Made by a program: the position numbers and the translations under genes. Below the pieces are notes generated by a model. That model saw only the letters and a list, made by a program, of their open reading frames with translations. It was not told the DNA's origin and did no database searches. Positions 24,901-35,100 of a stretch of DNA of 49,394 bases are shown piece by piece; position 1 is the stretch's first letter, and each line of letters opens with the position of its first letter. The DNA lies in the IMG/VR virus record IMGVR_UViG_3300006754_000030, positions 1-49,394 of that record; one strand, written 5' to 3'. Origin of the DNA: a virus.

Positions 24901-25463
24901 CAACCAAAGGAAGTTTAAAGGGATTGTTCGATCTACTATCATCAAACGACCAAAGAGGCTACACATACACTGACCCCGCCTTAGCTGCCATCGGCGGACA
25001 AGATGGATTAAGAAAATTATCTGAAGATCTTACAACAACATCTTCTTACAATATCAAGGATACAATTGAGATGAATCCTGGGCTTGGTCTAGAATTTATA
25101 ACAAAGGCCATATGGAAAGCCACAAAAACAATCTTAAAAAACCAGGCAGAGACAAGAGATCCAAATATAAGATTATCGAAAAGCATACAAGATGCCGCCC
25201 TCAAGGCCGGCGCAGAAATACCAATATTGCCAATATCGCTTATTGGGCTACTTCCGTCAAATATTTTTATCCCCTTCGGGTGGGGTCCTCCAATAGGTGG
25301 TCTTGGATTCGCCTATCATGCCCTGGGCCTTGGCTACTTTAAAAGTGGAGACTCTCAACTCCCAGCCGCTCAATCAGAATCCTCACCACTAGAGGAACAG
25401 CTTTCAAATTCAGGAATTGAAATTAAAAGATGTCCTTCTACCACCGAAGACGCCGACGAATAA
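18942..25463 (+). CDS. Giant structural protein, 2173 aa, unknown fold
   Basis: A 2173-residue protein with no recognised family. It starts after a 38-base gap with GGAG near 18928. The first 60 residues are charged helix. Pro/Ala-rich GC-rich segments lie at about residues 105-165 and 1220-1275. A coiled coil (LTRKKLEEELGEEKAAELEA) is seen near 690-710. Long stretches in the middle have alternating hydrophobic residues as in beta folds. The last 100 residues contain an unusually hydrophobic, Gly/Pro/Ile-rich segment (ISLIGLLPSNIFIPFGWGPP, ending near residue 2130). It sits between the spike genes and gp25, so it is probably a hub or baseplate part. A tape measure seems unlikely, because the composition is not mostly helical. 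Confidence 0.65.
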   Translation: MPDDYIDQRRERRQHLQQLANTTNRIKIELQILRQKLERKEGWIRTYSVTDPNDRSTQSEEARRNEPDPGDSYAYITGRIPAAELELAEPMGQQDAALMRYTEAVNAHQDHRATEAGHSPPARTTCRVIGNNIQCSSSDTAGSTPSAPSAQRAHDGTRYDNHILYGAVFPVPRSDRVTHRIKLEEARNIALRDKPAWRAVSEDQGGSTERFKGRIIKQIPYDISGVEVINEGIGHNLEWVKVRVLASNLPSPAAIESGPDYYEGYMYKSLLVPTEELNSAPMQDPHEYTPEVDEDGDPVEETRQQRRSRIRAIHRSRLAQERTGEIPWQTAAAIDEPYDEPLYDTVRVALEVDTEHFRITSPSELYSNLINRGVSLILLSKNIRLEELEIQRLNRESFIFGQVSEVVLSERPEGPVKVLVQLDMKYIKFLIENQTTPFDVRTHRMYTTRNLFETLRCASDNIRNFQAGVDAYCGEVTGFNPSEEADKLEYLIGTIRRVFELNDVEYRESEDDTIEIGWDSSMRIVYMVSSVNGGTRMSDESLSVFDSDDVYSPRIMVYMVYAQDICTRVNGDWSFLRFITKWVFDGLVNIEPGNPGDSDACPLTAQEEFNETPVKTRTRYSMERLLIDSSEFRNEIHDTAMRYVREVEDLSDLDSLLSRLETPDNIFGEFLDRVDIKDIIKKTVECLENLTRKKLEEELGEEKAAELEAQALETRDKFLGDKETALGLLSQRRDDLNAGTEAGLAFLNKLPAADTDLDYQISPDERFNYVDALAGPSLPEIPTLSFPDNRQVVDLLEEFTTSIADALKEAVMSAVVDMTKTVINHYLDICNNLDKDATIGAGNINSQINPDKLDGLLNAVRNAGFEGINISDVFDDISSVLTPSEICLLFIGTPSVKILDLCLSILKTKSPLFYQRLGETRSAKKTKIKMFFNFIGEFIGATEFCTGILESSPPGMGCGGFDSYSLRRELLRERNILSDAEIEQQIEREKQRKRTTLNSLKKILKDGLTPENADQLCEATNNIVPQTDPTLTYMVENVTDTVYSGLVNISDKDLENVSNTFIKSNTKKQSFELAPSDTGFSNVDTMRNTQIKIIENLYNIDVQSDATSVDIWVEDKKCFSNLNEAFNVITEHTESWDADTKGVVKYFTGDDLENGFGIELPVIKSTSPATLEVLTSTAQTPADVYGMRNNDAATLRLNRDIKIIRTTLDKIESGGLPYLSLVDVDRILSSTGLSVDDWPEIVPQFPPGMIAALPDGETPIDLPTRKRKAWLIARLETLDRVKFYNDRRTFWRSLSSDNKDGLVQLVYSNTIQSTVSADYDDDPSGVLESRALPLEEETDDECSPPPESNPPPTITSNMIDNIKLVVYEEEREGAETTYVKQYERQTKVDTSTDVGRFIKSSLLEGYEEYKSSTTTDTTRHLTTQQYSLAKMIKRSFSDGGYRLQDDPRNEILEKLGYYSQTLVMNRVSFEIAEKLRQTPFFKTLNFGTSDQASSSTPIKKSKDYIIEHFDFSRKKPPCPDQEPVDYLGVRKEQQSIISEASSLCANSEKGDNGYTDSQVSFIKSIVRTTIRAHVLDYFFRNIFHFASFSYPGDRRLLSEFLLSRFEKDLAQMGRDYAANFYSFIDTEMTRVSEPETYKEIIKEQIIESMDHILNEFDKLYSFKNQSQDLKKELIRVYDVPKYNHPENHIIDPSEEGTYYYHNTIHNQTFPLFIEKYVKVSFWTPADPEWNILDDELKNISESFAGPKEDAIISEPEYMKILQRYVRPNEFSPPLDAERFHAPLGASVETATDDCGNPIEFNTSNVPSFKSVKRGNRLCLLLDRHTPSTPELADQEVDHPIADWPQLIDNYATRIEGVEGPAANFDTEILDVVESENSEISIRNKSFFVKSCPVASTGYYEYFHIFRPVPLFSIESSFNEATIGEIRDAAADPSTFTLEGNIQEFYNSDQYKALFDFTFPIDSVVSLYSIMTMMNSTSSQEIATNFRPTKGSLKGLFDLLSSNDQRGYTYTDPALAAIGGQDGLRKLSEDLTTTSSYNIKDTIEMNPGLGLEFITKAIWKATKTILKNQAETRDPNIRLSKSIQDAALKAGAEIPILPISLIGLLPSNIFIPFGWGPPIGGLGFAYHALGLGYFKSGDSQLPAAQSESSPLEEQLSNSGIEIKRCPSTTEDADE

Positions 25464-25490
25464 AAGCGTTCATAACTACTTAAAAGTAAT

Positions 25491-25874
25491 ATGTCAGGAT
25501 TATCGCCAAAATTACCACTTTTATTAGACTCTGAAGATGGATACGCTCTTAATAAAGACTATATCTCTCTCATAAAACAAAACCTTAAGATGCTCATCTT
25601 CACGAACCCTGGCGAAAGAGTGATGATGCCAGAGTTTGGAGTAGGCCTGCGCCACTATCTCTTTGAGCCCGTTACAGACCTAACAAAGGGGGATATTGAC
25701 TCAAAAATAAGAGAGCAAATCTCCAGATACTTGTCATATTTGCAAGTAGATTTTATAAGCTTTTCAGAGATTGATGCTGATTTGGTCGTCCCCAACGCCA
25801 TTAAAATAACATTAAACTACACTATTGTACCTTTAGAGATGATGGATTCACTGACTCTTGATGTTTCTATATAG
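25491..25874 (+). CDS. gp25-like baseplate wedge protein
   Basis: A 127-residue protein of the right size for the T4 gp25 / GPW_gp25 family. The family hallmark is the first part, in which ISLIKQNLKMLIFTNPGERVM is followed by PEFGVGLRHYLFEP. The end is a beta strand pair (IKITLNYTIVPLEM). In T4 gp25 joins the wedge core to the sheath. Its gene lies just before the gp6-like gene, as in T4-like baseplate clusters. Confidence 0.93.
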   Translation: MSGLSPKLPLLLDSEDGYALNKDYISLIKQNLKMLIFTNPGERVMMPEFGVGLRHYLFEPVTDLTKGDIDSKIREQISRYLSYLQVDFISFSEIDADLVVPNAIKITLNYTIVPLEMMDSLTLDVSI

Positions 25875-25920
25875 AACTTTTACCATGGCGAGATATTTAT
25901 ATAAACAAGAGGGCAAGTGA

Positions 25921-27717
25921 ATGTCTAAGAAGACCTTTCCAATAAAGTATACAAGTCGAGAATTTGATTCCATAAGAGAAGAGCTTATAGAATATATCAA
26001 AAAATACTACCCCGACACTTACCAAGATTTTAACGAGGCATCATTTGGCTCTCTCATGGTAGATTCGGTTTCCTACATTGGAGACATTTTATCATTTTAT
26101 TTAGACTACCAAGCAAATGAAAGCTTCCTACACACTTCTGTAGAGTTTAACAACATCCTAAAAATAGGAAAGCAGTTGGGATATAAATATACCGGATCAT
26201 CATCAGCATATGGTATCGCATCATTTTTTATATCGATACCGGCACTCCAAGCCTCTGTCGGACCAGATCTAGCATATGCGCCAATATTAAAGTTCGGCAC
26301 ACAACTAATTGCTGCTTCTGGTGCAAAATATATTCTAAATGAAGATGTTATATTCAGCAACCCCAATAACGAAGTAAGAGTTTCTAGAGTTAATGCTTCT
26401 ACCGGAGCACCTGAACTTTACGCAATTAAAGCATTTGGTGAGGTAGTTTCGGGAGAGCTTGTTCAGCAGACAGTCACTCTAGGATCGCACAAGGAATTTT
26501 TAAGACTTTCTCTAAATGCAAAAGATGTCGTAGAGATCATATCTGTCACAGATTCAGATGGAAATGAATATTACGAGACAGAGTTTTTATCACAAGACGT
26601 TATTTATAAATCCATAGCAAACCGCTCATCCTCAACAAACGACCAGGCCACAGCGATTATGAAACCCTTTGTAACACCAAGAAGGTTTATAACAGAAGTT
26701 GTGGGAAGAAAGATGTACCTCCAGTTTGGCGCATCTTCTAAAGTCGACACGCCAGAAGATTCTATCGCCGACCCAGCATCTGCCCTAATTCAAAGACATG
26801 GAAAAACGTATACAACAGACACTTCTTTTAATCCAAGTAAGCTTGTAAAAACTGATAAGATGGGCATTTCCCCCTCGAACACAACACTGTTTATTACGGC
26901 AAGGATGAACAACACGTCAAACGCAAATAGTCAAACAGGGCGGCTAAATAATGTTGCAATTCCTATTTTTGAGTTTGCCAACCCGGCCACACTAACACCC
27001 GCTTTAGTTAGCAATGTGAAATCTTCTATTGAGGTCAACAATGAATCTCCAATAATTGGAGATGTGTCGATACCAAGTTCCAAGGAACTCAAGAAAAGGA
27101 TATATGATAATTTCGCAACCCAAAACAGGGCGGTCACAAAAGAAGATTACCAGGCTTTAATTTATCAGATGCCGTCGAAGTTTGGTTCCGTAAAAAGAGC
27201 CAATATTGTAAGAGATGATGACTCTTTCAAAAGAAATTTAAATGCCTATTTAATCGCCGAAGACGCAAGTGGGTTTTTGACACCTGCCAATTCTGTAGTA
27301 AAAAAGAACATAAAAACCTGGCTTTCTAAAAACAAGATGATAAACGACACGATCGATCTCTTAAGCGCAAAGGTAATAAATATTGGAATTAATTTTGAAG
27401 CGATCGGGGACATAAGTAGAAACTCGCTAGATATATATGTTGATGCCTTACAGCGACTAAGGGAACATTTCTCGGTTCACCCCAACATCGGAGAACCATT
27501 TTTTATCACCGACATTTATGCGAAACTAAAAGAGGTCGAAGGACTCTTAGATGTTAGCAGCGTCAGGGTCTATCAAAAGATAGGTACTAACTATTCAAGC
27601 ATACGTTTTGATCTAGAGGAGGCAATCTCTGCTGACGGTCGATACATTGAAATGCCAAAGAACGTCATCTATGAAGTAAAATTCTTAAAAACTGATATCA
27701 AGGGAATCATCAAATAA
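25921..27717 (+). CDS. gp6-like baseplate wedge protein (J-like)
   Basis: A 598-residue protein. The start, FPIKYTSREFDSIREELIEY with FNEASFGSLMVDSVSYIGDI after, is the usual N-terminus of gp6-like phage wedge proteins. The C-terminal part has the P2 gpJ/gp6 helix-rich ring domain (KEDYQALIYQMPSKFGSVKR). T4 gp6 forms the inner ring that closes and opens during contraction. A GAGGG ribosome site is a little upstream. The stop overlaps the next start as TAATG. Confidence 0.9.
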   Translation: MSKKTFPIKYTSREFDSIREELIEYIKKYYPDTYQDFNEASFGSLMVDSVSYIGDILSFYLDYQANESFLHTSVEFNNILKIGKQLGYKYTGSSSAYGIASFFISIPALQASVGPDLAYAPILKFGTQLIAASGAKYILNEDVIFSNPNNEVRVSRVNASTGAPELYAIKAFGEVVSGELVQQTVTLGSHKEFLRLSLNAKDVVEIISVTDSDGNEYYETEFLSQDVIYKSIANRSSSTNDQATAIMKPFVTPRRFITEVVGRKMYLQFGASSKVDTPEDSIADPASALIQRHGKTYTTDTSFNPSKLVKTDKMGISPSNTTLFITARMNNTSNANSQTGRLNNVAIPIFEFANPATLTPALVSNVKSSIEVNNESPIIGDVSIPSSKELKKRIYDNFATQNRAVTKEDYQALIYQMPSKFGSVKRANIVRDDDSFKRNLNAYLIAEDASGFLTPANSVVKKNIKTWLSKNKMINDTIDLLSAKVINIGINFEAIGDISRNSLDIYVDALQRLREHFSVHPNIGEPFFITDIYAKLKEVEGLLDVSSVRVYQKIGTNYSSIRFDLEEAISADGRYIEMPKNVIYEVKFLKTDIKGIIK

Positions 27718-29195
27718 TGTCTATTAAAAAGTACATAGCCGATGCCGATACAACAATCACAAACGCATTCAAGGAAGACTTAGTAACAAGAGCCACTGGC
27801 TCAAATATGGGGTTGTCTGACTCATTAGAAGTCTTTTCAATCTATGGACAAACTTTTGACAACTCAATCCCTCCGGTTGGAGAGTTAGAAAAATCAAGAA
27901 TACTAATCCAGTTCCCAGTAGCAGATATTATTGCTGATCGCACTGCCGGAACTATTCCTACAACTGGCGTTAAATATGTTTTAAATCTCTATAACGCAGT
28001 CCACCCAAATACACTTCCAAAAAACTTTACAGTTGTAGTACAAGCCCTTAGCGAAGAATGGAGTGAAGGCCACGGGCTTGATATGGAAGAGTACAAGGAC
28101 GAAGACGCACACAATGGTGGATCTGGCTCTGGCTGGAAATATCGTGCTGCCTCTACTACTTGGGGAACTGAGGGTGGACAGGTTCACGCAACCCCAGTAT
28201 ATACAGCAACATTTGAAGATGGCGATGAAGATCTCTCAATAGATATTACAACCCTTGTTGATGAGTGGATCGCTACACCCGCAACAAAAGATAACTACGG
28301 AGTCTTAATCTCTATGAGTGGTTCATTTGAAGACGGCACAGATCAACGCTCATATTATACAAAGAAGTTTTTTGCTCGTGGCTCTGAGTTCTTTTTCAAA
28401 AGGCCAGCCCTCGAAGCACGATGGGATTCAGCACAAACAGATGACCGAGGCAACTTCTATGCCTCTGGTTCTTTGATGACAGTCGCAGACAACACACACA
28501 AACTCTACTTAAGAAACTATGTTGCCGGCAGACCCACCGATGTTAAAGGTGATTCTACCCTACGTCCAAGAGTTAAGTTTTTTAACGCAAGTGATGAGTT
28601 AATACCCGCACCAGGAGGTATCGCAGAGTGGACTACCGGAGCTAGAGAAAGCGAAGGTGTATACTATATCACTGGAATACTCGATACTGCTCGCACATCT
28701 GTTTATGCTAAATGGTATACAAGCACAGATGAAAACGAAGTTTGGCATGCCGAGACTCTCACTATTAAACAGAGATCAACATCCGATATGTCCACAGCAC
28801 AAACCAACCCTGAATATGTTATTAATATTTCAAATATGAAGGCAGAATACTCACGTTCAGAGGTTGGCAGATTTAGACTATACACTCGATTAAAAGATTG
28901 GAGCCCCACTATTTATACAGTGGCCAATAATACTATTGAAACCACCACGATTGAGCAGTCTTATTATAAGATTTTCCGAGTCGTTGACGACGAGACAGTA
29001 ATTGATTACGGACGAGACACAGCAACCACAAGTAACGACCACACAAAGCTATCATACGATGCCTCGGGTAGTTACTTCGATCTTGATATGTCTCAATTAG
29101 AAGCCGGATATATGTACGGCATCAAACTCCTGTTCGTCATCAACGGCGAGGTAAAAGAACAGCCAGAAGTTTTCAAGTTTAGAGTAGAGAAGTAA
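27717..29195 (+). CDS. Virion protein with DNRLRE-like domain
   Basis: A 492-residue protein whose TAATG start suggests coupling with gp6. Residues 15-205 follow the plan of DNRLRE carbohydrate-binding-like folds: a lead with LFSIYG-type strands, then DLSIDITTLVDEWIATP and a closing NYGVLI near 195. These folds often appear in surface or structural proteins. The rest is beta-rich, with two Ig-like repeats likely (SVYAKWYTS, then VYYITGILD). It lies between gp6 and the 3846-aa gene, so it is probably a baseplate or short fibre part. The domain call is from pattern only. Confidence 0.65.
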   Translation: MSIKKYIADADTTITNAFKEDLVTRATGSNMGLSDSLEVFSIYGQTFDNSIPPVGELEKSRILIQFPVADIIADRTAGTIPTTGVKYVLNLYNAVHPNTLPKNFTVVVQALSEEWSEGHGLDMEEYKDEDAHNGGSGSGWKYRAASTTWGTEGGQVHATPVYTATFEDGDEDLSIDITTLVDEWIATPATKDNYGVLISMSGSFEDGTDQRSYYTKKFFARGSEFFFKRPALEARWDSAQTDDRGNFYASGSLMTVADNTHKLYLRNYVAGRPTDVKGDSTLRPRVKFFNASDELIPAPGGIAEWTTGARESEGVYYITGILDTARTSVYAKWYTSTDENEVWHAETLTIKQRSTSDMSTAQTNPEYVINISNMKAEYSRSEVGRFRLYTRLKDWSPTIYTVANNTIETTTIEQSYYKIFRVVDDETVIDYGRDTATTSNDHTKLSYDASGSYFDLDMSQLEAGYMYGIKLLFVINGEVKEQPEVFKFRVEK

Positions 29196-32100
29196 TGTCA
29201 ATTAAAGACCTATTCGGTAAAAAGTCTAATAAGATATTAACGAAGCAGAAGCTAGATCAACTCACAGATGAGGTTGAATCGCACGATTATATTGTTTCTG
29301 AAAGTATTTCTAGAAATGAATTTATTCCAAAGATAGATTTTTCCGATCCTGCCAATTTCGCTAAATATGGAACAGCAGAGCTTTATTATGAAGACTCGAT
29401 AAAGTCCATATACAACACTTATCCATATGATGGTTCTGCTGCTGAAAAAAAGAAGTGGAGAAACCAGGCATCTTATTTTGATAGATATATTTTTGATAAT
29501 GAACACCCAAGAACAACTGGGTACATTACGTTAAACTCCGGCGCAGCGGTAGCTTCAACCGTTCTTAACGGTGGCTTTAACTTTGATAGAATATCAAGCC
29601 CACAATACGTTACTTTTTTTGGTGGACCAAATAGAGATCCATCAGTAGCAGTCGGAGATCCAGAAGAACTTAGCAAACAATACCCAGAAAAAGGCGGCAA
29701 TGCCAACATATATGATACAACCTATAACAGAGAATCAAACTTAAAACTCTCTGGAGTTGCAGGAAACACAATAGAGTTTTTCTGCAAGGTAGACAACACA
29801 GACGACCTGACACTGAACAATAGGACTTTATGTCTTTTTGATGCTTGGAACGGAAACGCTATTGCCTCCGCCGATTACTCAAGGCTTGTTATTGAATATG
29901 ATGATACAAACAAGTTCTTGGTAACATACCGTTCTGCTGCCGGCGCAGGATTTGAAAGAGAGCCTGTTGTTACCTCTACAAGTATTACGACAGCTTGGAC
30001 TCATTTCGCAATTACACTAGAAGACTCTGAAGCTGACTGTGTTATTAAGGCATACGCCGATGGCGAACTAGAGCAGACGGTCACAGTTGCTGCTGGAGCT
30101 TTAGGAGATGCTCTACAAAAAGAACTAGAAGGGTCTATCGGTTCCTACACACATGGGCCAACAACCGCCCTTGAAGCTGCCGGTGTAACAGCAGAATTTG
30201 GTGGATATATCGGACTTCATATTGATGAACTTCGGTTTTGGAAAACAAAGAGAACATCCAAGGACATTGGAAGACACTGGTTTACACAGATTAACGGTGG
30301 CGTAAACACTGACATCGCCAATACCGAACTTGGCATTTATTATAAGTTTAACGAAGGCATCTTTGACACACTCAGCATTAATTCTGATGATTCCAATGTT
30401 CTTGATTATTCTGGAAGAATCTCTAACGGAACAATACAAAACTACACAACCACAGTTCGCTCTGTTGGATCTGCCATTGATGAACACGCCACAACCACAC
30501 ACACAAACACAGAATTTAAAGATCCAATTATATACGCAACAAACCCAGACGTTGTATCAAAGGTTTCAGAGCTTAAGCTAAAAGGTCGTGAGTATGATCA
30601 CAGAAATGATAACTCCTTTTTCAAGAGTATGCCCGCTTGGATCCAAGAGGGCGACGGCGAGTCTATCGATTCGCCAGGAAACTTAAAAAAATTATGCCAG
30701 GCTCTTGGAAGTTATTTTGATAAGCTTTATATGCAGATCGAAGTACTGCCAAGAATAAAAGATGCGACCTACTCCACATTTCAAGAAGGTAACCAGCCTT
30801 ATTCTTTAGCAAAAGACTTATTAGAGTCTGCCGGATTCATAGCGCCTGAGTTGTTTCTCGATGCTTCAATCATCGAAGAGCTTGCCTCTAGAAATGAAGA
30901 TGAAGTTTTTGAGAACAGAATCCACCTTGTTAAGAATCTTATATATCAGAACATATACAACAACATTGTTTATATCTATAAGTCAAAGGGTACTGAAAAA
31001 GCATTTAGAAATCTTATCAGATGTTTTGGCGTCGACGAAGAGCTTATAAAACTCAACCTGTATGCAGACAATACAGACTACAAGATTAGAGACAGCGTAA
31101 GGCACACATCTCTTAAGAAGAAATATGCCAACTTTAATCATGAAACCAGACACGAGGCAAACGTATATCAGTATCAAGATCCTTCGGATACAACAAACAC
31201 AAGATCTTACATCCTAAGTCACGCTACGGATGTTGATTATATTGCTACAACTATGGAAGCAGAAGTGGTCTTTCCTAAAGATCTTCAAGGAGAAACCCCA
31301 CCAGAGGTGATAAGAAGAACATTCACAACAAGCTCACTTTTTGGTCTACACGAGGCTGATCCCGCAGTCCCCCAAAGCAACTTAGCTTTCACAGCAAATG
31401 ATTATGGCAACTTCCAAGTGTATGCAATCAGAGAGGATGAAGTATCTAAGAATGCCAAGTTCCAGCTAGTGTCAACAAACGGCTTCCCAGTTTTTGGGCC
31501 TATTACTCTAACTTCCGACACCTTCCATGACGTCTATGACGGAGAAAAGTGGAACTTCGCTGTCAGGATTAAAATTTCCAACAAGGAAATGGAAACAACA
31601 GATCGTGCCGGCGGCTCTACGGCAACCCCAGAATATGTGTTAGAATTTTATGGCGTCAACGCCACTCAAAACACTGTAGAAAATGAATTTATAGTCACAC
31701 AAGCAATTGGGCAAACCGATGCACTCACGGCGCTAAGAGCCGCCAAGAGAGTCTATTGCGGCGCTCACAGGACAGACTTCACCACCGCCCCCACTCTCAC
31801 AAAATCAGACGTAAAAATTTCATCAGTAAGATATTGGTATGATTATTTGAATGATGATACAATTAAGTATCACGCCTACGACATTACCAACTCTGGCAGA
31901 TTAAACCCTGATAAACCAACGCACTTTGGCGTTACAAGTCTAGACCCAACGGATAGAATACAAATCCCAGAAATTGAGACTCTCGCACTTAACTGGCAGT
32001 TTGATAATGTAACCACAACAGATGGTTCTGGTCAATTTGTTGCGATGGACCTCTCCTCTGGCTCTTTTGATGAGGCAACAGTAACCCAGCCCTATGGTTG

Positions 32101-35100
32101 GTTCTCTGAACTTGTGGGCTACAGACACTCAGGCCGAGGCGATTTCTTTTCAGCATCTAGTACAGATGCTGTCATGACCGAATACATCTCTTCAGCTAAA
32201 CAGGTTCCAATTGAGAATATAAACAGCGGAGACATGATTAACATCCTCTCCCAAGACGATGAAACATTCACAAGAGAATCTAGACCAGTTAAATATTTCT
32301 TCGCAGCAGAGAAAAGTATGCATCAAGCAATCTCCGATGAGATGCTTAAAGTATTTTCTGGAATCGCCAGGTTTAACGATCTTATAGGCGACCCGGCAAA
32401 CAGATACCGAATGACATACAAGAACCTTGAGAAACTACGTCAGTTGTTTTATGAAAGACAGATTACAGACACAGCTTCACTAGAAAAGTATGTAGGGTTA
32501 TATAAATGGCTTGATTCTTCACTATCTTCAATGATGGAGCAGTTGTTTCCGGCTTCTGCGAACTTCTCGCCAGAATTGAGAACCGTAGTAGAAAGCCACG
32601 TCCTAGAAAGAAATAAATATTGGAACAAAGCCCCTACCCTAGAGATGAAAGCTTCAGATCCTATTGCCGGCGCTGCTGGCATTGAAGAGCTTTTGTATGA
32701 CTGGGACCACGGCCATGCACCAGTCGACCCTCTCGCCCCTGAAGACGAAACCTGCCTCTGGCACAGCGAAAGGGTCGAGCGAGGTGACGCCAGGGTCACC
32801 ACCGCCAACCCCGCCGTCGACGCTGATAGGGAATCAATTAGAAAAGCAGTAGTAAGAGATTCATATAGAGTTAGCAGAAAGCTTTATGATGATGTTTCTT
32901 CCACGTTCTATGAGGGAAATACTTATGCTCTCCGCAGCCTTAAGAAACCATACAGGTTCGGCGTCGAGAAAAGAAAAGAGATTCGAGGTGGAATCAACTA
33001 CTCTGACGCTAAAAGAGATATTAATAATACAGTTAGGTCTTCAACAAAGATAACAACTGGCGCTCAAGGAATTGAGATTGGAGGATCTTTACAGAACGAT
33101 CCATCGTGCTTGGATTCTTTCTCGGCATTAAACCCAAAGGTTAAAAACACTAACCCCGCTTCGGTGACCGACGCCACAGCCGGCGGATACCTAAACCCAG
33201 TTAAGGGAGCCTCGCTACTACCTTTTGATTATCACTTTTCAGCGCCCAATGCCACGGCCCTCGCCGCAGTACCCTCTTCAGCAAATAGGACAAACATACA
33301 CAGTGATTCTTACGGAGAATTAAACGAAGTTCCAATGCAGGGGCCATTCACCAACCAGTGGGTTGGAGGAAACCAACACCGACACATTACATTAACAACA
33401 ACTCAAGAGGACACCGCCCGCCCAGAACTCTATGTTGAGAATGCAAATATTTTAAGACACCCGCATGACGTTAGCACAGCAAACTATGCCGCTAGATATA
33501 CACGAGATGGACTAGCAAAACGCCCATTGAATATCGCCAACATTAAAACAACAGCAGGCGCAACAGAAGATTCAGAGTCTAATGAACTACCACACGGCAA
33601 CTATACTCATGACTACCAAGTCATTCAGGCTCACAGCAGGGACTCGCAGAATCGATGGTTTGTAAAGAATGAAGGCGCTAAGTCATTTACGTCGACAGCG
33701 GATTCGTCATTCATTATAGATACCACGAATACGGGGATATTGTTTCCCCTAACAGACTTCCAACTACCGGACAGAAATATAAATTCTGCTGGATCGTCCT
33801 TTGGCACGTCTGATCACGTTTTTGTAAACAGATTCTCCGCACCCGGCTCCCCTGCCGAATCAGCTAGAGGATCTCTCGACGCAGAATCTGAACAATATTC
33901 TCCATATAGCACTATAAACTATAGAAACCTCTCTGCCCGCCAACACTTAAATGCTTGGCATACATACCACACGGCACAGTTTGGATTGCGAAGTGGACAC
34001 ATTCACGGAACTCCATTAATTTCAGATGTAGGTGCTTGGCATAAAAATAACAGAAACCCAATCACTAGAATGAGGCTAATCGATCCAAGCCTTCTAGACT
34101 CAGATCATGCAAATAAATATGGTTTTGAAGCCTGCTATGACAACTTCTATGTAGGGCATCAAATACCAAGAAGTGATTGGCAGTATAGTTGGATCTATGC
34201 AGCTTCCGGTGATGGAACATCCACCGCCCCACTCTCTACAGTTCATGACAGAATTTCAGGATACACTTCTTCATATGCCAATATATCAATAGACGCCGCC
34301 TCTGCTTTTGCGATTAGTGGCTCTGTCACTTATGCGGATACTACAACTGCCGACGTCCCATTTGTAAATCTTAATGAGATCCTTGTAGACCCAATCAGCC
34401 TTACAAAGGGGTTGATGGGTTTTGATGAAACAGGTCGCACAAGAACTAAACACAACTACATCACTAAGTCTGAATATTTAAAGAAAGAAGGGCCAGACTT
34501 AAACGCAATTTTATTATCAAGAAATGGGCCATACGGACATCCGTCTTGGAAGCAGATCCGCACCGGAGAAACAAAGCTTGCTAAAACTCAAAGAAAAAAT
34601 AATATTATTTCCTCACAGCATGCGCCGACTCGTCTACTACCCGGCGGAGTTAATGTTTCGGGCATAAGAGCCAGAGGCACTACATTTACAAATTATAATG
34701 AACCAGCAGCCGTATGGAACAGCCCCGTATTTACGACATTTAATACAGATGAAAGCGAAGGAAGCATCGGAGTCAAACACTCTTATAAGAACAATATTGA
34801 GTTGTTCAGCAACGAGTCCTTAAACGATCGTCTCGGACTAATGGAAAAGGATGAGGAACAAGTTTATGATAGGCTAGTAAGCATGTATTCTTCTGCCATT
34901 CCTGATGTTACTTTCACTTCTTTATTATACAAAGAAAACATTTTCCCCAACCACAAATATGTTGCTACAAAGTATGTTAGATTGAGAAACAAATATACTG
35001 AATCAAACATAAAAACAAAGAATAACTCAACAGGATATTTTGGGGTTGGAGATCCACTAAGACAACATATAAGAACTTTCTGGAAAGACACACTAGACTC

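Noticed and set aside
18942-25463. Tape measure protein
   Set aside because: The composition is mixed and beta-rich for long stretches rather than helical, and the place beside spike and gp25 fits a baseplate part better.
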